From: Pachyseris speciosa
Taxonomy: Eukaryota; Cnidaria; Anthozoa; Scleractinia; Pachyseridae
Direction of reading: 5' to 3'
Length of the DNA: 64,000 nt
NCBI GenBank assembly: GCA_016490735.1
Contig: JAEMWC010000371.1
Span: 692,001 to 756,000, forward strand
The notes beneath the pieces are model-generated. The model was not told where the DNA came from and searched no databases. It saw only the letters and a program-made list of their open reading frames with translations. This document shows positions 26,601-37,000 of this stretch, piece by piece. The translations under genes were made by a program, and so were the position numbers. Numbering within the stretch: the stretch's first letter is position 1; each line of letters starts with the position of its first letter.

Positions 26601-29008
26601 TTTCTGCCCGGCTCTTAATCTCTACTCCCAAACCGGAGAGTCAAATTAATCTCTCTCTTCATGGCTTGGCAAGCATAGAAAACACGACTGGCTTCTTTCA
26701 GTCGTGTTAGACTTGCGGATCTAAAGACTTCATGATGTCCTTCGACCACCGAGCGAACAGGCAAACTGACATAATTCAATTAAACCAAACAAGCTAGCCC
26801 GGATCGAGTCAGGAGCTCCAACATAAACGTTGCATAAGTATCGATGTTTTAACCGCCAAAACTTTTAGTCTACGTCACACTAAGGAACAATCCTTTCTAC
26901 CTGTCAATCATTTCATGTCCAGTTTCAGTTTTACTGTTCAGTTACAAGCATTTGGCTCTTAGTTTTCAATGAAGAATACCCTTGGGCATTGCTTCATGAA
27001 TGTTAATAAGGCAGACTTAATTGAAGGGTTGAAAGGAAAACTATTGTATGTGACGGTTTGTGTGAACGTACTTTAGGCCTGGTTTCTTTTTTCGAAAACG
27101 AGGTGCGCAACAGCAGGAAAAAAAAAACAGGGCAATGTTCTTTGACAAAAATGGAGTCCACATGTCAAAATTCAGCCAATTCCGAGCCATTTGAAATTTC
27201 GACGCTAAATCGTCACATACGATAGTTTTGCTTTCTGGCCTTCAATTTAAGAACAGAGGATTTGGGCTTATGTGAAGAATTAATTAATTGTGTTAGGTGT
27301 AGATTTGTAAACTTACAGGATGTACTTGTAGCATGTACATGAAGAATTGAGTTACTAGGTTTTGCAAAAATATAATATATCCTGGAATAGCATTTTCTCT
27401 TTGAGTCTATAAATTAATACCAATTAGCTGTGTCGTCATTTTTAACCACACAAAACATTCATTGCCTTTGTGTTTGCAATATTTGTCATAAGCTAATGTT
27501 TGAGCAACTTTGGTAAATAATTGTTTAATTGTAGGTCATGTTTCACCTCCATTTGCACCCTTAGTGGGTTTTGTGCTGTGTCTATTCAGTCCATTGTTTG
27601 GACTTCAGTTTAATCTTTGTGTTATTTTATAGTGGAGCTGACCCCATTTTTTTCTTACAGGGCCATTTGTTTTAGAGCCTGTGTGGGATTTCACATGGGC
27701 AATATTGACTTACACCTTCTTTTCATTCTACATGCTGTTGTTTCTTCAGCCTTTAGGAATGGTAAATGACTTTTATTACCTTTAGTTACCATTTCCACAC
27801 CCACTGGCAGGGTGTACTGATTTGATACACACTGATTTGATAACTGGTATAACACTATATTGCAAAATTCTAAGGAAGATTTCTACTTTAAAGTGCACCT
27901 AACCCCCAAATTTTTTTGCTTAAATAAATCTTTGCACCTGTTTGAAACGCATTGCACCTTTTTTAACCAAATCTTGACTTTTTATAGACTGTGAAAGTTT
28001 ACGAAATCTAGCCCATCATCTGTCCCGCAACCGAGCTAGTAAGAGGCATGGGTCTATTCCTACCTCGAACATCCCAAATTGATTTTCATCGCGGTGCTTG
28101 TAAACAGGCATGCAAATCAGTTTGTGACGTCAAGTAAGGAATAGACCCATGCCCCTTATTAACTATGTTCATCGCTATGAAGGTTAGGTGCCCCAAGATA
28201 GCCAGGAACTGACCGGTAACCCAGCCCCTCCGCAATGGAACCATGCACTTGGCCCTTACTAGCTCGGTTGTAGGACAGATGAAGGCTAGATTTCGGAACT
28301 TTTACAGCTATAAAAAGTCAAGATTTGGTTTAGAAGGGCTCAATAAGGTGCAATACATTTTGAACAGGTGCAGAGATTTATTAAAAAAATGTTTTAAAAA
28401 TGGTTAGGTGCACTTTAAGTGGTTCTCTGTCATTCAAGGAATTGAGCCACCCTTTAAATCAAACTACAGTATTGACACAATCTTGAGTGATCTTTGATGT
28501 GTACTCATTCTGTGCACAGGTGCAAGCTAAGAATGTGACTTGTTTTATCAAAATTTTGAATTTAATACTGAAGGGAGTTTCTTTATTGATGTTCATAAAG
28601 CTATGCTATAAAAGAAAACAAAATAAAAAAGCCTTAACCAAGTGACAAGAGATTACCCAAGAAGCTGCAAGAAATATGACGCTCACATTTCATTCTACAT
28701 GTACATTGTCCCCCGTACACTTCCTACATGTTTTTGTTGAGAACAAAGTTGGATTAAGGTTTCAATTTCTTAATCAACTCAAATTAAAATTTGTTTCTCT
28801 ACTTTTTTGTCTCCTACAGGTTCTTCATATCAATCTCAACAACATGGTTTGTCCTGCTTTGAGCGATCCTTTCAAAGGCCCATACTATCGGATTATAGCT
28901 TGCTGTCATCAACCAGCATTGATATTTTTATATGGGAAGTTGTTCTGTGTAGTAGGGCACAAGTTTGTAGACCTCTTGTATGGATCAAAACCCAAAAAGT
29001 TAGATTGA
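20658..29008 (+). CDS. TMEM164: TMEM164 orthologue, multipass acyltransferase-type membrane protein
   Basis: Six CDS exons: 20658-20996, 22506-22555, 23552-23618, 24407-24488, 27661-27761 and 28820-29008 (TGA 29006-29008). All introns are GT-AG with consistent phases (0,2,0,1,0), giving 275 aa (human about 297). Diagnostic matches to TMEM164 include LYGGVDFTLQGNGG near the N-terminus, EIGFKLATKQVIFLLNPCH (residues about 89-107), LLFPVVNTRLPFE across exons 3-4, and LHINLNNMVCPALSDPFKGP with YGKL and a final PKKLD. Several hydrophobic segments fit a multipass protein. Human TMEM164 is reported to make arachidonoyl ether phospholipids and to promote ferroptosis; the Cys of the NPCH motif, proposed as catalytic, is conserved here (residue 106). 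Introns carry a SINE, MITEs and a 2.6-kb composite, all outside the splice sites. Confidence 0.95.
21483..21735 (-). repeat. Dispersed repeat, inverted relative of 39175-39388
   Basis: 'atgatagctgatgagggtgc', 'agtataaatctactagtc', 'aatcctcctcgcagacactt' and 'gatagcgagtagcatagcca' appear here and, in reverse complement, at 39175-39388; the last also at about 38567-38640. It lies in TMEM164 intron 1. Confidence 0.75.
21979..22213. mobile_element. MITE family C, copy 1
   Basis: Hairpin of about 235 bp. The arms contain 'gcagcaccaaattccttg', 'gtaccagaatttgagta' and 'gggccaatca', and their complements. A second copy is at 31818-32052. Confidence 0.85.
22851..23065 (+). mobile_element. tRNA-derived SINE
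   Basis: The head 22851-22930 has an RNA polymerase III A box (TGGTTAGCTCAGTTGG, 22855-22870) and B box (GGTTCAAATCC, 22909-22919). It is followed by a non-tRNA body ('acactcagggtctttaaa', 'gctgcctttgtaatgatatc', 'ggataaggacgataaactgt') that I remember from cnidarian SINEs. The 3' limit is approximate. It lies in TMEM164 intron 2. Confidence 0.75.
23691..24313. mobile_element. 623-bp inverted-repeat element in TMEM164 intron 3
   Basis: The left end CGTTTTTATGCTATAGACGT matches the inverted right end CGTTTTTATGCTAGAGACAT, with arms continuing about 30 bp. 'gacgttaaag'/'ctttaacgtc' words recur several times near both ends, like subterminal transposase-binding repeats. No coding capacity recognised. 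Confidence 0.75.
24643..24862. mobile_element. MITE family G, copy 1
   Basis: The ends TTGAAGGGTTGAAAGTGAAA and, inverted, CTGAAGGGCTGAAAGCAAAA match for about 33 bp. About 220 bp. The same element recurs in the same orientation at 27021-27244. Confidence 0.85.
24865..27020. mobile_element. 2.16-kb element with about 80-bp inverted ends carrying telomere-like repeats
   Basis: 24865-24945 (TTAAGTCTGCCTCATTAACA...) is repeated inverted at 26939-27020 (...GTTAATAAGGCAGACTTAA). It is flanked on each side by a family G MITE in the same orientation. Inside are the interstitial telomeric-like array and short direct words such as 'aaaacagc'. TTAA at both ends could be a duplicated target, as in piggyBac-type elements, but the termini are not diagnostic. 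No transposase seen. It lies in TMEM164 intron 4. Confidence 0.7.
25213..25380 (+). repeat. Interstitial telomeric-like repeat array
   Basis: About 168 bp of TTAGGG mixed with the 12-bp variant TTAGAGCTAGGG. TTAGGG is the canonical cnidarian and metazoan telomere repeat. The apparent Arg/Val- and Gly/Leu-repeat ORFs here are artefacts of the array. Confidence 0.9.
27021..27244. mobile_element. MITE family G, copy 2
   Basis: Same family and orientation as 24643-24862 (shared 'cagggcaatgttctttgaca', 'gacgctaaatcgtcacata'). It abuts the right inverted repeat of the 2.16-kb element. Confidence 0.85.
27891..28415. mobile_element. MITE family A, copy 2, with an internal insertion
   Basis: It has the AAGTGCACCTAACCCC-type ends and the inner 'catgggtctattcc' hairpin of copy 1. 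It is about 90 bp longer because of an unrelated segment at about 28163-28260. In TMEM164 intron 5. Confidence 0.8.
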
Positions 29009-29025
29009 TTTTCACATCAACAAAA

Positions 29026-29031
29026 AATAAA
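29026..29031 (+). promoter_or_regulatory. Polyadenylation signal of TMEM164
   Basis: AATAAA 18 bp after the TMEM164 stop codon. The immediately following sequence is the foot of a long palindrome, so the 3' UTR would be very short if this signal is used. Confidence 0.5.
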
Positions 29032-29084
29032 GTATTAACAATACTTTATAAATAAGTTATTACTTGTAAATAAATAAATAATTA

Positions 29085-29131
29085 ATTAATTATTTACAAG
29101 TAATAACTTATTTGATATTAATAAAGGGGGT

Positions 29132-29162
<31 letters not shown>

Positions 29163-29310
29163 CTGGGGAAGTGAAACACGAAAATTTGGTTTATCAACAT
29201 TGATAAACCAAATTTTTGTGTTTCACTTCCCCACGATGCAGCACCGCAGTTTCTTTAGAAACTAACCCCCTTTATTAATATCAAATAAGTTATTACTTGT
29301 AAATAATTAA
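29085..29310. repeat. 226-bp near-perfect palindrome
   Basis: Arms of about 110 bp centred near 29198 ('tttatcaacattgataaa'). They include 'gggggttagtttctaaagaa', 'gaagtgaaacac' and 'acttatttgatattaat' with their complements and only a few mismatches. It starts about 55 bp after the TMEM164 poly(A) signal. Confidence 0.9.
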
Positions 29311-29312
29311 TA

Positions 29313-29416
29313 CGGAGTTGATAATGTAATTGACCACTGTACAGGGATTCAAAACACGAAAATATGGTTTATCAATGGAGTTGATAATGTAAATTGACCA
29401 CTGTACAGGGATTCAA

Positions 29417-29449
<33 letters not shown>

Positions 29450-29455
29450 GAGCAA
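29313..29455 (-). mobile_element. Penelope-like element remnant with hammerhead-like core
   Basis: 'ggagttgataatgtaaattg' with 'gaccactgtacagggattca' occurs twice (29313 and 29376, first copy lacking one base), followed by a segment whose minus strand (29450-29421) reads CTGACGA, a stem-forming GGGCTAACGCTT, GAAA and CGTC. CUGANGA and GAAA are the conserved hammerhead ribozyme boxes, and Penelope-like retroelements are known to carry such ribozymes. The palindrome arms at 29085-29310 appear to be rearranged copies of the adjoining sequence. Family assignment is from memory. Confidence 0.45.
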
Positions 29456-29789
29456 ATATCAGTTGAAGAGAATCTGACGTCTCCTTATTTTTCTGACGTC
29501 TCCTTATTTTCACCACCAAATAATTTAATAACACTGTATATACTTACATGTAACTTGTTGTGCAGATTTTCTGACCATAAATACTTAATATAAGTAATTT
29601 ATGGATTTATGCCTTATTTATAACTGTATGCCAGTGTGCCAGGGCCTGTGGAGGGGAGGGGCTGGTAGGGCTGTAGCCCCACCACTTTTTCTCCTTGATT
29701 GATGTTTTTAGGGCTCCAGATGACATGGATAATGTACGAATTTTACCACTTGAACTTGGCCAGATGTTTTAAACCTACCCCTTTAAAAT

Positions 29790-30065
29790 GGTCTCCGTGG
29801 TCCCTGTGTGTTGGGAATGAGGACAGAGACTGTGCCGGTTATTGTTGGTGCACTGGGACTTATTAGAGAGGGAATGGACCAGAATTTAGGAAAGATCCCT
29901 GGAACCAGCAACATTAACGAGCTGCAAAAGATCGTCCTCCTGGGAACGGTGCACATACTGAGAAGGTTTCTGTCCATCAAATAAAACCCCTCCCTGGTAC
30001 CTCAGGACCAAGGATTGGCCCCGGTTCTAGGAGACTGTAGGAAGCAATTCATAGCACTGAAAACG

Positions 30066-30147
<82 letters not shown>
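29790..30147 (+). mobile_element. Retrotransposon 3' end with (AAT)n tail
   Basis: The frame ending at TAA 29982-29984 reads VPVIVGALGLI, then PGTSNINELQKIVLLGTVHILRR, the conserved end of many metazoan retroelement polyproteins (VxPVVxGALG then LQKxxLLGTAxILR). The upstream part is absent. A 76-bp tail leads into a pure (AAT)n/(ATA)n array (about 30067-30147). Confidence 0.6.
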
Positions 30148-30163
30148 GAGCAACAACAACAAC

Positions 30164-30337
30164 TCAGGGATTTCAATTAGTTTTGGAATAGCCATCTAAG
30201 CTAACTAAAGTAGGTGGCGACCTGATGAATTGTTTTAATAATTTGAGTGAAAATACAGAGTAGGCGGTGGTAAGAGGTAAATTCTGACAAAGTAGGTGGC
30301 GATTTTTGCCCGTTGCTGCTTCTAATGAAACCCCTGA
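30164..30337 (-). mobile_element. MITE family B, copy 2
   Basis: Reverse-orientation relative of 15305-15481 ('aaagtaggtggcga' words, TGAAACCCCTGA end). It begins 16 bp after the (AAT)n tail of the retrotransposon fragment. Confidence 0.75.
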
Positions 30338-31817
30338 CAACTGAAAGCACTGAAAACGTTCATAATAATAACATGAATGGAATTTCTTTGTACAAAGTTT
30401 ATAATAGAGCCCACACAATATGCAAACATGGAGCCTTGTGTGTACAGCTGTATATCACTGCAGCAAATTAACACTGATTTCTACTAGAAGAACATCACTC
30501 ATAAAATTAATGTTTGTACATATACTTGCAGAAAGTTTGATCAGTCAAGTAAGCAACTTCATTTTTTACCACAAAACGTTTTCCTCTTTAGTGGCAAGCC
30601 TTTTCCTGAAAAATATTTCTTTTCAGCAGGACTGTCATTAAGGACCAAGTGCCTGGAATTTTCCCGGGATATTTTGAGTTAGGTCCTCCTGCTACTTTGA
30701 TAGAAAAACAGTATAAATTGGCTACACCACAAAAGCTGGAATTCCCAGCTACTTTTTGCACATCTCTTTCTACTTAGAAAATTAGTTGCAACCAGGACCA
30801 AGTTGTTCAAAACCCAATCTTGGATTACAATTGCATGGTCATCATAACCAATAGGTTGCCATAGTAATTCTCAGATTAGGACTCCTCCTCAGCACTAACT
30901 GTGCTTCAAACATCCCAGCTTGTAGCTTACAAAAGCAAAAATTAGAATGAATGGTTTACTAAGGACTCAAAACCTTAGCCAGGTATCAAATTGACTGAAC
31001 TCAAATACTGTATAACAAAGAGAGTTAGAATAAACCTCACAAAAAAAACCTTTGTATATTATATATATAAATCTGTATTGTTAATTAAATGCAATGTTAC
31101 TGCTTTAAAAGTGTACTAATTTTTAATTAGTACACTTAAAAATAAACATATTAAAATAAAAAAACATATTAAAAACATATAAGCATATTAAAATATGTTT
31201 ATGATGATTATTGTTACTTGATCTTTAAAGTTGTAATATACACTCATCACTTTAATTTAAGAGCATTGTTTTATTTGGTGCGTAGCAGATTTACAAAAGG
31301 TAACCATTGCCTATGGCAAACCATTTCAAATCACAGCACATACAAGTTAAAGTAGCCACTTAGAATAGAAAGAAATAGGATTCATTGTGTTGGAGATTGA
31401 TGACACCCTGGAATTCTGCTAATGATATTTATCACATGGTGAATTATAATGATATTTAATAGTTTTAGGAATTTGCCGTAGTTTTAGAAAATTATAAGTC
31501 ATTGCATTAATCATGTGTATTTGTATTTTGTAATGGCACATGGAGAGCTTGTCATCTGCAATAAAACACAATTGAATTGCCACATTTGGTGTAAATTTCT
31601 GACAATAGATGAACTGTGAATGGAAAGTTTGTTCGGTGTAAATGTAGCCTTCTGAAGCAATCCTTTGAGAGTCATGTATTTAAGGCTACTGATTCTCGAT
31701 CAGAAGGTTCAAGAGATGAAATTGAAGACTAACTATTTTAACAAGGTCCATGGAAATCCCACTTCTCTCCAAACTCCTCCTTCACCTTCCCAAAATTTGT
31801 TGTTGTCAGATGGAAAC

Positions 31818-32052
31818 AGCCTGCGTCACAGACATAATCTAACTCTGGTTGGTAATGTCTGTGAAGCAGCACCAAATTCCTTAATATGTGTACCAGAATT
31901 TGAGTATGTGCTATGATTGGCCCATCAACGAAAACCTTTCATTTATGGGCCAATCAGAGTGCGTACTCAAATTCTTACGCACAAACAAAGGAATTTGATG
32001 CTGCTTCCCAGCTGTTACTAACTGGGATTAGATTACATCTGTAACGCAGGCT
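31818..32052. mobile_element. MITE family C, copy 2
   Basis: Same hairpin as 21979-22213: 'gcagcaccaaattcctta', 'gtaccagaatttgagta', 'gggccaatcagag' and complements; ends AGCCTGCGT and ACGCAGGCT. Confidence 0.85.
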
Positions 32053-32810
32053 ATTGGAAACACAGTGGTGACCTTTTATCACCACACTCACTTAACCCTT
32101 TCCTCCCTAAGAGTGACTTATAGATTTTACTCTGTCTAATGCCAGACAATTTTACTTGTCAAAGGGAGGCCCCTTAGGGTCTTAATATCTTCATATTCTT
32201 TTCCACTGAACGTAAGGCTTGGCCAAAAACACTTGCATTAGTGTAGCAATGCTAGTTTACATCACAGTGAATTTCTCAGACCTATGACATTATTTACCCG
32301 AAACCACATTTTGTCAACCATATTCGCACCTCCCATATTCCCACCTGTTTTAGCCATTTTGGTCTGAAATAGGGTATAATTTTGACCATTTCGGTCTGAC
32401 GTAGGGTATGGATTGTGCATTCTAGTCTTGAACTGGGTATGTTTTTAACAGAAATTACTTTTTCATCATTAGGTGATAAGACACAAAAGCCTTTTTTGTC
32501 TTTTATGTTTATGCCAACCGTGTATGTGAAATAGGTCTGAAATAGTGTCAAATTTTTTATCAGGTCTGAAATAGGGTCGGGAAAATCGCAGATTTTGGTC
32601 TGAAATAGGGTAAGGGTTTCAGGAAGTGGGCTGCACACCCCCCCCCCCCCCCCCCCCCCAACCAGGTTTCTGAGTCAATGAGGTACATTTAACCCTTTCC
32701 TCCCTAATAGTGACTTTTAGATTTCCTAATACCAAACGATTTTACTCACCAAAGAGAGGCCACTTAGGGTTATATTGTCTTGCAAACATGTCTGTGTTAA
32801 TATTGACCCA

Positions 32811-32977
32811 ATGCAAAAATGGCTGCCTTTAAATTATTCTTTTGTTCATATTCAAAATAGCCTCACTAACCTCGTTTGGGATAACAAACTCTTTAGAATT
32901 TTGATCTCAAAAACGAGATTAGAGAGGCTATTTTGAATATGAACAAAAGAATAATTTGAAGGCAGCCATCTTTGCAT
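32811..32977. repeat. 167-bp hairpin (MITE-like)
   Basis: Arms ATGCAAAAATGGCTGCC... and ...GGCAGCCATCTTTGCAT, containing 'ttattcttttgttcatattc' and its complement; about 60-bp arms around a short unpaired centre. Confidence 0.85.
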
Positions 32978-34059
32978 AGGGTGTATATTACACAAGTGAA
33001 TCTCACTGCAGCGTTTTTGTGAAAATGCAGCCACATGATCCCAGAAAAAAAAGACGTGGCATACAAATAAAGATCACTTCATACTTTTGGTCTGCTTTTC
33101 AGATCATAGTATAGTCTTTATTATTGAACAATGTTGATAAGACTGAAGCTTGTAATTTGACATTGATTGTTGTCATAATTATATCTCACATGCCATTATA
33201 TTAATCTTCTTGATTACTATGAAGCTCATGGGATGGTTTAGTAATAGCCTGATTGCCGATCACTTTACCTTCCTGTCACTGTACCCCCTATTCAGTGCTG
33301 AGTTTGGGAAGCTTCTACTCCTACGAAAAAACTTCGGGAAGCTGAAATAACATTAAGTAAGGGTGGGTGGGGGGATGCTTTCAAATTCTGTTGATAATTT
33401 CTTCTATGCACAGAGAATCAATTCAAAGCCAAAATGTTTCGACAGTTTGTCCAAGATTGTGATACTTGTTTCTGATGGTCCTACCACTTTAACCTTCAAA
33501 TATGCAAGGTTTTAACTAGGATGAGGGATGGGGGTTCAATATATGGCAAAAAAGCTGTCTCTGTGTAACCTTTGGCCACAAAAAGAGTGCAATAAATAAC
33601 CCAAGGTTTTTCAAGTTCCCATTATAGAAACACATTTTTTTGCTGCAGTAGCTAAAATTAGCTCAGTGTTGTTTCACGGCAAAAGAAACTGTTCACGTCA
33701 ATTAATTAGCTGTCTAATTTGAAAGAAAAATGATTTCAACCAATCACCTGGCAGCAATAAGATCACGTGCCTAATATTCATGGCGGGCCTTCCCTCCATC
33801 GCCTCGTGTTCACGATCGAGGCGTCGATCGTTCTCAGAGAAATAAACACAATTTAGAGGCGTTTTCCGAGAGCAAAGGTACTTAGACAAGTAAATAGTAA
33901 GAATAGCGTCTTAAAATAAGCAAATCTTTGTTCAAAAGCCGTAAATTTTAAGCTGAAATTGGGCTTAACTTCCGTATTCAACAACCAATGCGTCCTATGG
34001 CGTCCCTTCCGTTGTAGGTAGTCGCTTATTGGAAGTCATCTGTTACAAACTGCTCCAGG

Positions 34060-37000
34060 ATGTCGTTTGAAGACGGAGGAGACCTGGCATCCTTTGCTGC
34101 TATTGCTGAGTCGACTATAGCTAATAAAGAAGGTATGTATTGGGCAAGTACAAACTGCGTAAAGCCTCAGAAACTGGGTGATAATGTAAGCGAACACTTC
34201 CCTCGATCGATCTTCCGGACAGCGAGTATTTCGTCATCGCAAATCGCGAAGGACATCCTTATGAACAGTACGTTTCCTCGACAAAGTTTAGCAGTCTTTA
34301 CAACACAATGTTACTGCAAAGTAAAGGAAAAGTTGAGTTGTTTTCCGGGACCCAGTCCTTCCTCTAGAAAGCAAGTCTTTCCCAGGTCTTCAAAAGACTG
34401 AAGAGTTATGGCGGTCGCCCCAGACTTCTTTGTTCATCAAATATCCTTCCCCAATCTTTCTCAATCCCTCAAAACAGATCGAAGTCTTTGGATTTCATTA
34501 CAACGTGCAACCTTAGTGGGAAAAGCACCAGTGTTTTCTCCCTCACGCTTCTGCGATGTGATTCTAGTTCACGAAGACCTTTCCTGACTTTCTTCGAGAG
34601 CTGAATGTTTATAACCATAATTGGAACTCAAGTTCAGGCATATTTTCGCTTGAAATTTCGTGTTAACGTCCATCCACATTTGATGAGTTGAAGTTTGAAT
34701 GTGGAGGTATTCTCAAGCTTATTTCAAAGATCTTCAGTGGCAATTATATTCAAAGCAAAATAAAGCGTGTTCTCTATGAATTTTGCGCCATTTTCTTGCT
34801 GCACATTTGCATAAACTGAAATATCAGTGACCCTACTACAGACAGCTACAGCTAGTTGTTTTATGGTTGATTAGACTTACATCCTCGTTTTGTGGTAACT
34901 ATGCATGCACTCATAGAAGTTCTGGCAAATGTAATAGCAGTAGTATGAAAAATTCAATATTTGAAATTATATTAAATATTTATTTTTCAAAAACAATTCT
35001 ATCAAAGTAGGTACAGATCATATTTCACAAAGTAAGGAAATTTCATGAGAAGCAAATTGTATTTCATATGTAGTAGCCACACCGTATTTCACAAAATAAT
35101 TTATACAAACAAACATTTGGTTTTCAAAGATGTCAGGGTATGTTTTTTACATGATCTCATATTACCCAAAGCTTTTAAGACTTAACTACTTCAGAGGCTT
35201 TTTGTGTTCCATTGTATGCGTATGATTATATACATAGCAGAGACGAACAAGCTGTCTAGTGAGCCCTTAATGAACTCATTTTTTGAATCTTCATTTGGTG
35301 ACCATTTAGTTAGGTTTGGTTATTGTCTTACTGTGGTCCCAGATCTTTTCCTTTCTTATTAGACAAACCAAGCACCTCACAGCTGCTTCTTGCTTCTTTG
35401 TAGCTCAGATTTGCTTTGAGTAGAAAGGGAGAAGAAAACCTCTGGACCAAAGATAATCGATACAGGAGAAACACAGCCCATTTGCTTGTCATCTGACACT
35501 ACTGTGTTAACCTCATATACCTATTAAACAAAGGCAAATTGCTGATGTTGTACTGTTTGTGTATTTTGTCTTCGTACATCTATTAGTATTCCATCCATAC
35601 AGTCTCATTTGTTGTGAAACTGTATGGAGAATAATTTTAGTGTGGATTCACACCTGAATAAGTATGAATTTATTAATGAGATACATCCTTATTTGGGTGA
35701 TTAAAGGTGATTTTCCTGTTCCATGTTGACTTGACATTTTTAAGGGAAGAATTACATTAAGTGGCCTTTTCCTTCCTTTCTAAGTATCCACAAGCTTTGA
35801 TTTTCTATTCATATATATTTATGTTTCACATGACAAATGTAAATGATCCTTAAAAATACCCATTCCTTTGCCATGTAAAGTAACAGGGTGGCATCTAATA
35901 AATCTGTCCTTTGAGACACCTTCTGTCACTTTCAGAAGAAACTATTGAACCAACTTCAAAGGATGAGGAAAAAGTTGTTGCAAAGGAAGAGCAGACAGCT
36001 GAAAATGAAAGTAACATAGAAGAAGCAACTGACGAGAAGCCTGCTGTGGAAACAAACACAGAGGATACTGTTCCTGAAGCAGAGAGTAGCACAGTGCAGT
36101 TAACAAGTGAACAGCAGCGTACATATGCCAATCTTCAGCCAATTTTTCTAGCCATGGAAATGGGACAAGAAGCAGTTCAAGTCAGCCAAGGGGAAGAGCA
36201 ACCTCAAGATAGCACCTCTGAGCAGGAGATGGAACAGCAACAAACAGCATACATTGCCACAACCACCGAGCAGTTCACAAACACCACTCAAGCTGCTAGC
36301 ATGTTACTTAGTAATGTCACCACATCAGGCACTGAACCCCCTGCTTCATTAGCATCAATTCTCCAAGATGTTGTGTCTGGTATGCAGAGTGGCACAGGCT
36401 CTGTCCCTGCAGCTATTATCACAGATCCTAACTCAGGCAGTGGTTCATTCCTGATTGTGAATCAAAATGGAGTGCCTATTGTACGTCCTGTTCTTGTTTC
36501 AAATCTCCTACTGGAGGTGTTGGCCCAGGTGGTGCAGTGAGTGTCTCCGCTGAGACTCTTCAGGTATTGACAGCAGGTCTTCATGCTGTTGATGATGGTT
36601 CACCCGGCAGTGGCCAGGAGGCAGTGACAGTAGATGTTAGTGCCGAGCTGAAGGTGAGCTGTAATTTATACTTAATTTTCTGTCAATCGAGACATGCATA
36701 TTGTGTTTTTATATCTGTGTAGGTAGAAAGTGCTTCTGCATGTGTACTGTGCAAAAAGTGGATTGCGAGCGCTCCCTGGTTTTTAACTGTATATGTGTAC
36801 TTCTGGTAACTGATTTGGGGGTTTGATATCAGAATTAAAATGGCCATGTCATGATTGTTTGTTTTGAGTTTAACAAGCCATAGGAGATGTTTCTACTGAT
36901 AGAAACTCGAAATTAACACTCCAGTTTTGTTCAGAACTTTTCCAGTGCAGTCAAATAAATAGTAAGACTCCTTGCCTAAACAGACAGTCTCTCCTGTCTA

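Larger units (their letters stand above)
29009..34059. other. Gene-free interval between TMEM164 and the zinc-finger gene
   Basis: Holds palindrome/Penelope-like debris, a LINE 3' end with an (AAT)n tail, MITE copies (30164-30337, 31818-32052), a hairpin (32811-32977), two copies of the 'aacccttt' family (about 32093-32190, 32688-32785), recurring 'ggtctgaaatagggta' words (32340-32620) and a C22 run (32638-32659). In the other stretches (30350-31660 and 32980-34059) I see nothing beyond AT-rich sequence. Confidence 0.6.

Noticed and set aside
28820..29055. Second open frame over the last TMEM164 exon (SSYQSQQHGL...)
   Set aside because: It is a shadow frame; the phase-consistent frame gives the conserved TMEM164 C-terminus.
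33698..33889. Minus-strand gene divergent from the zinc-finger gene
   Set aside because: The 63-codon frame has no recognisable domain or splice partners.
36537..36722. Separate small gene in the +1 frame
   Set aside because: It continues the composition of exon 2 and ends at the exon's donor, so it is better explained as the second half of a frameshifted exon.
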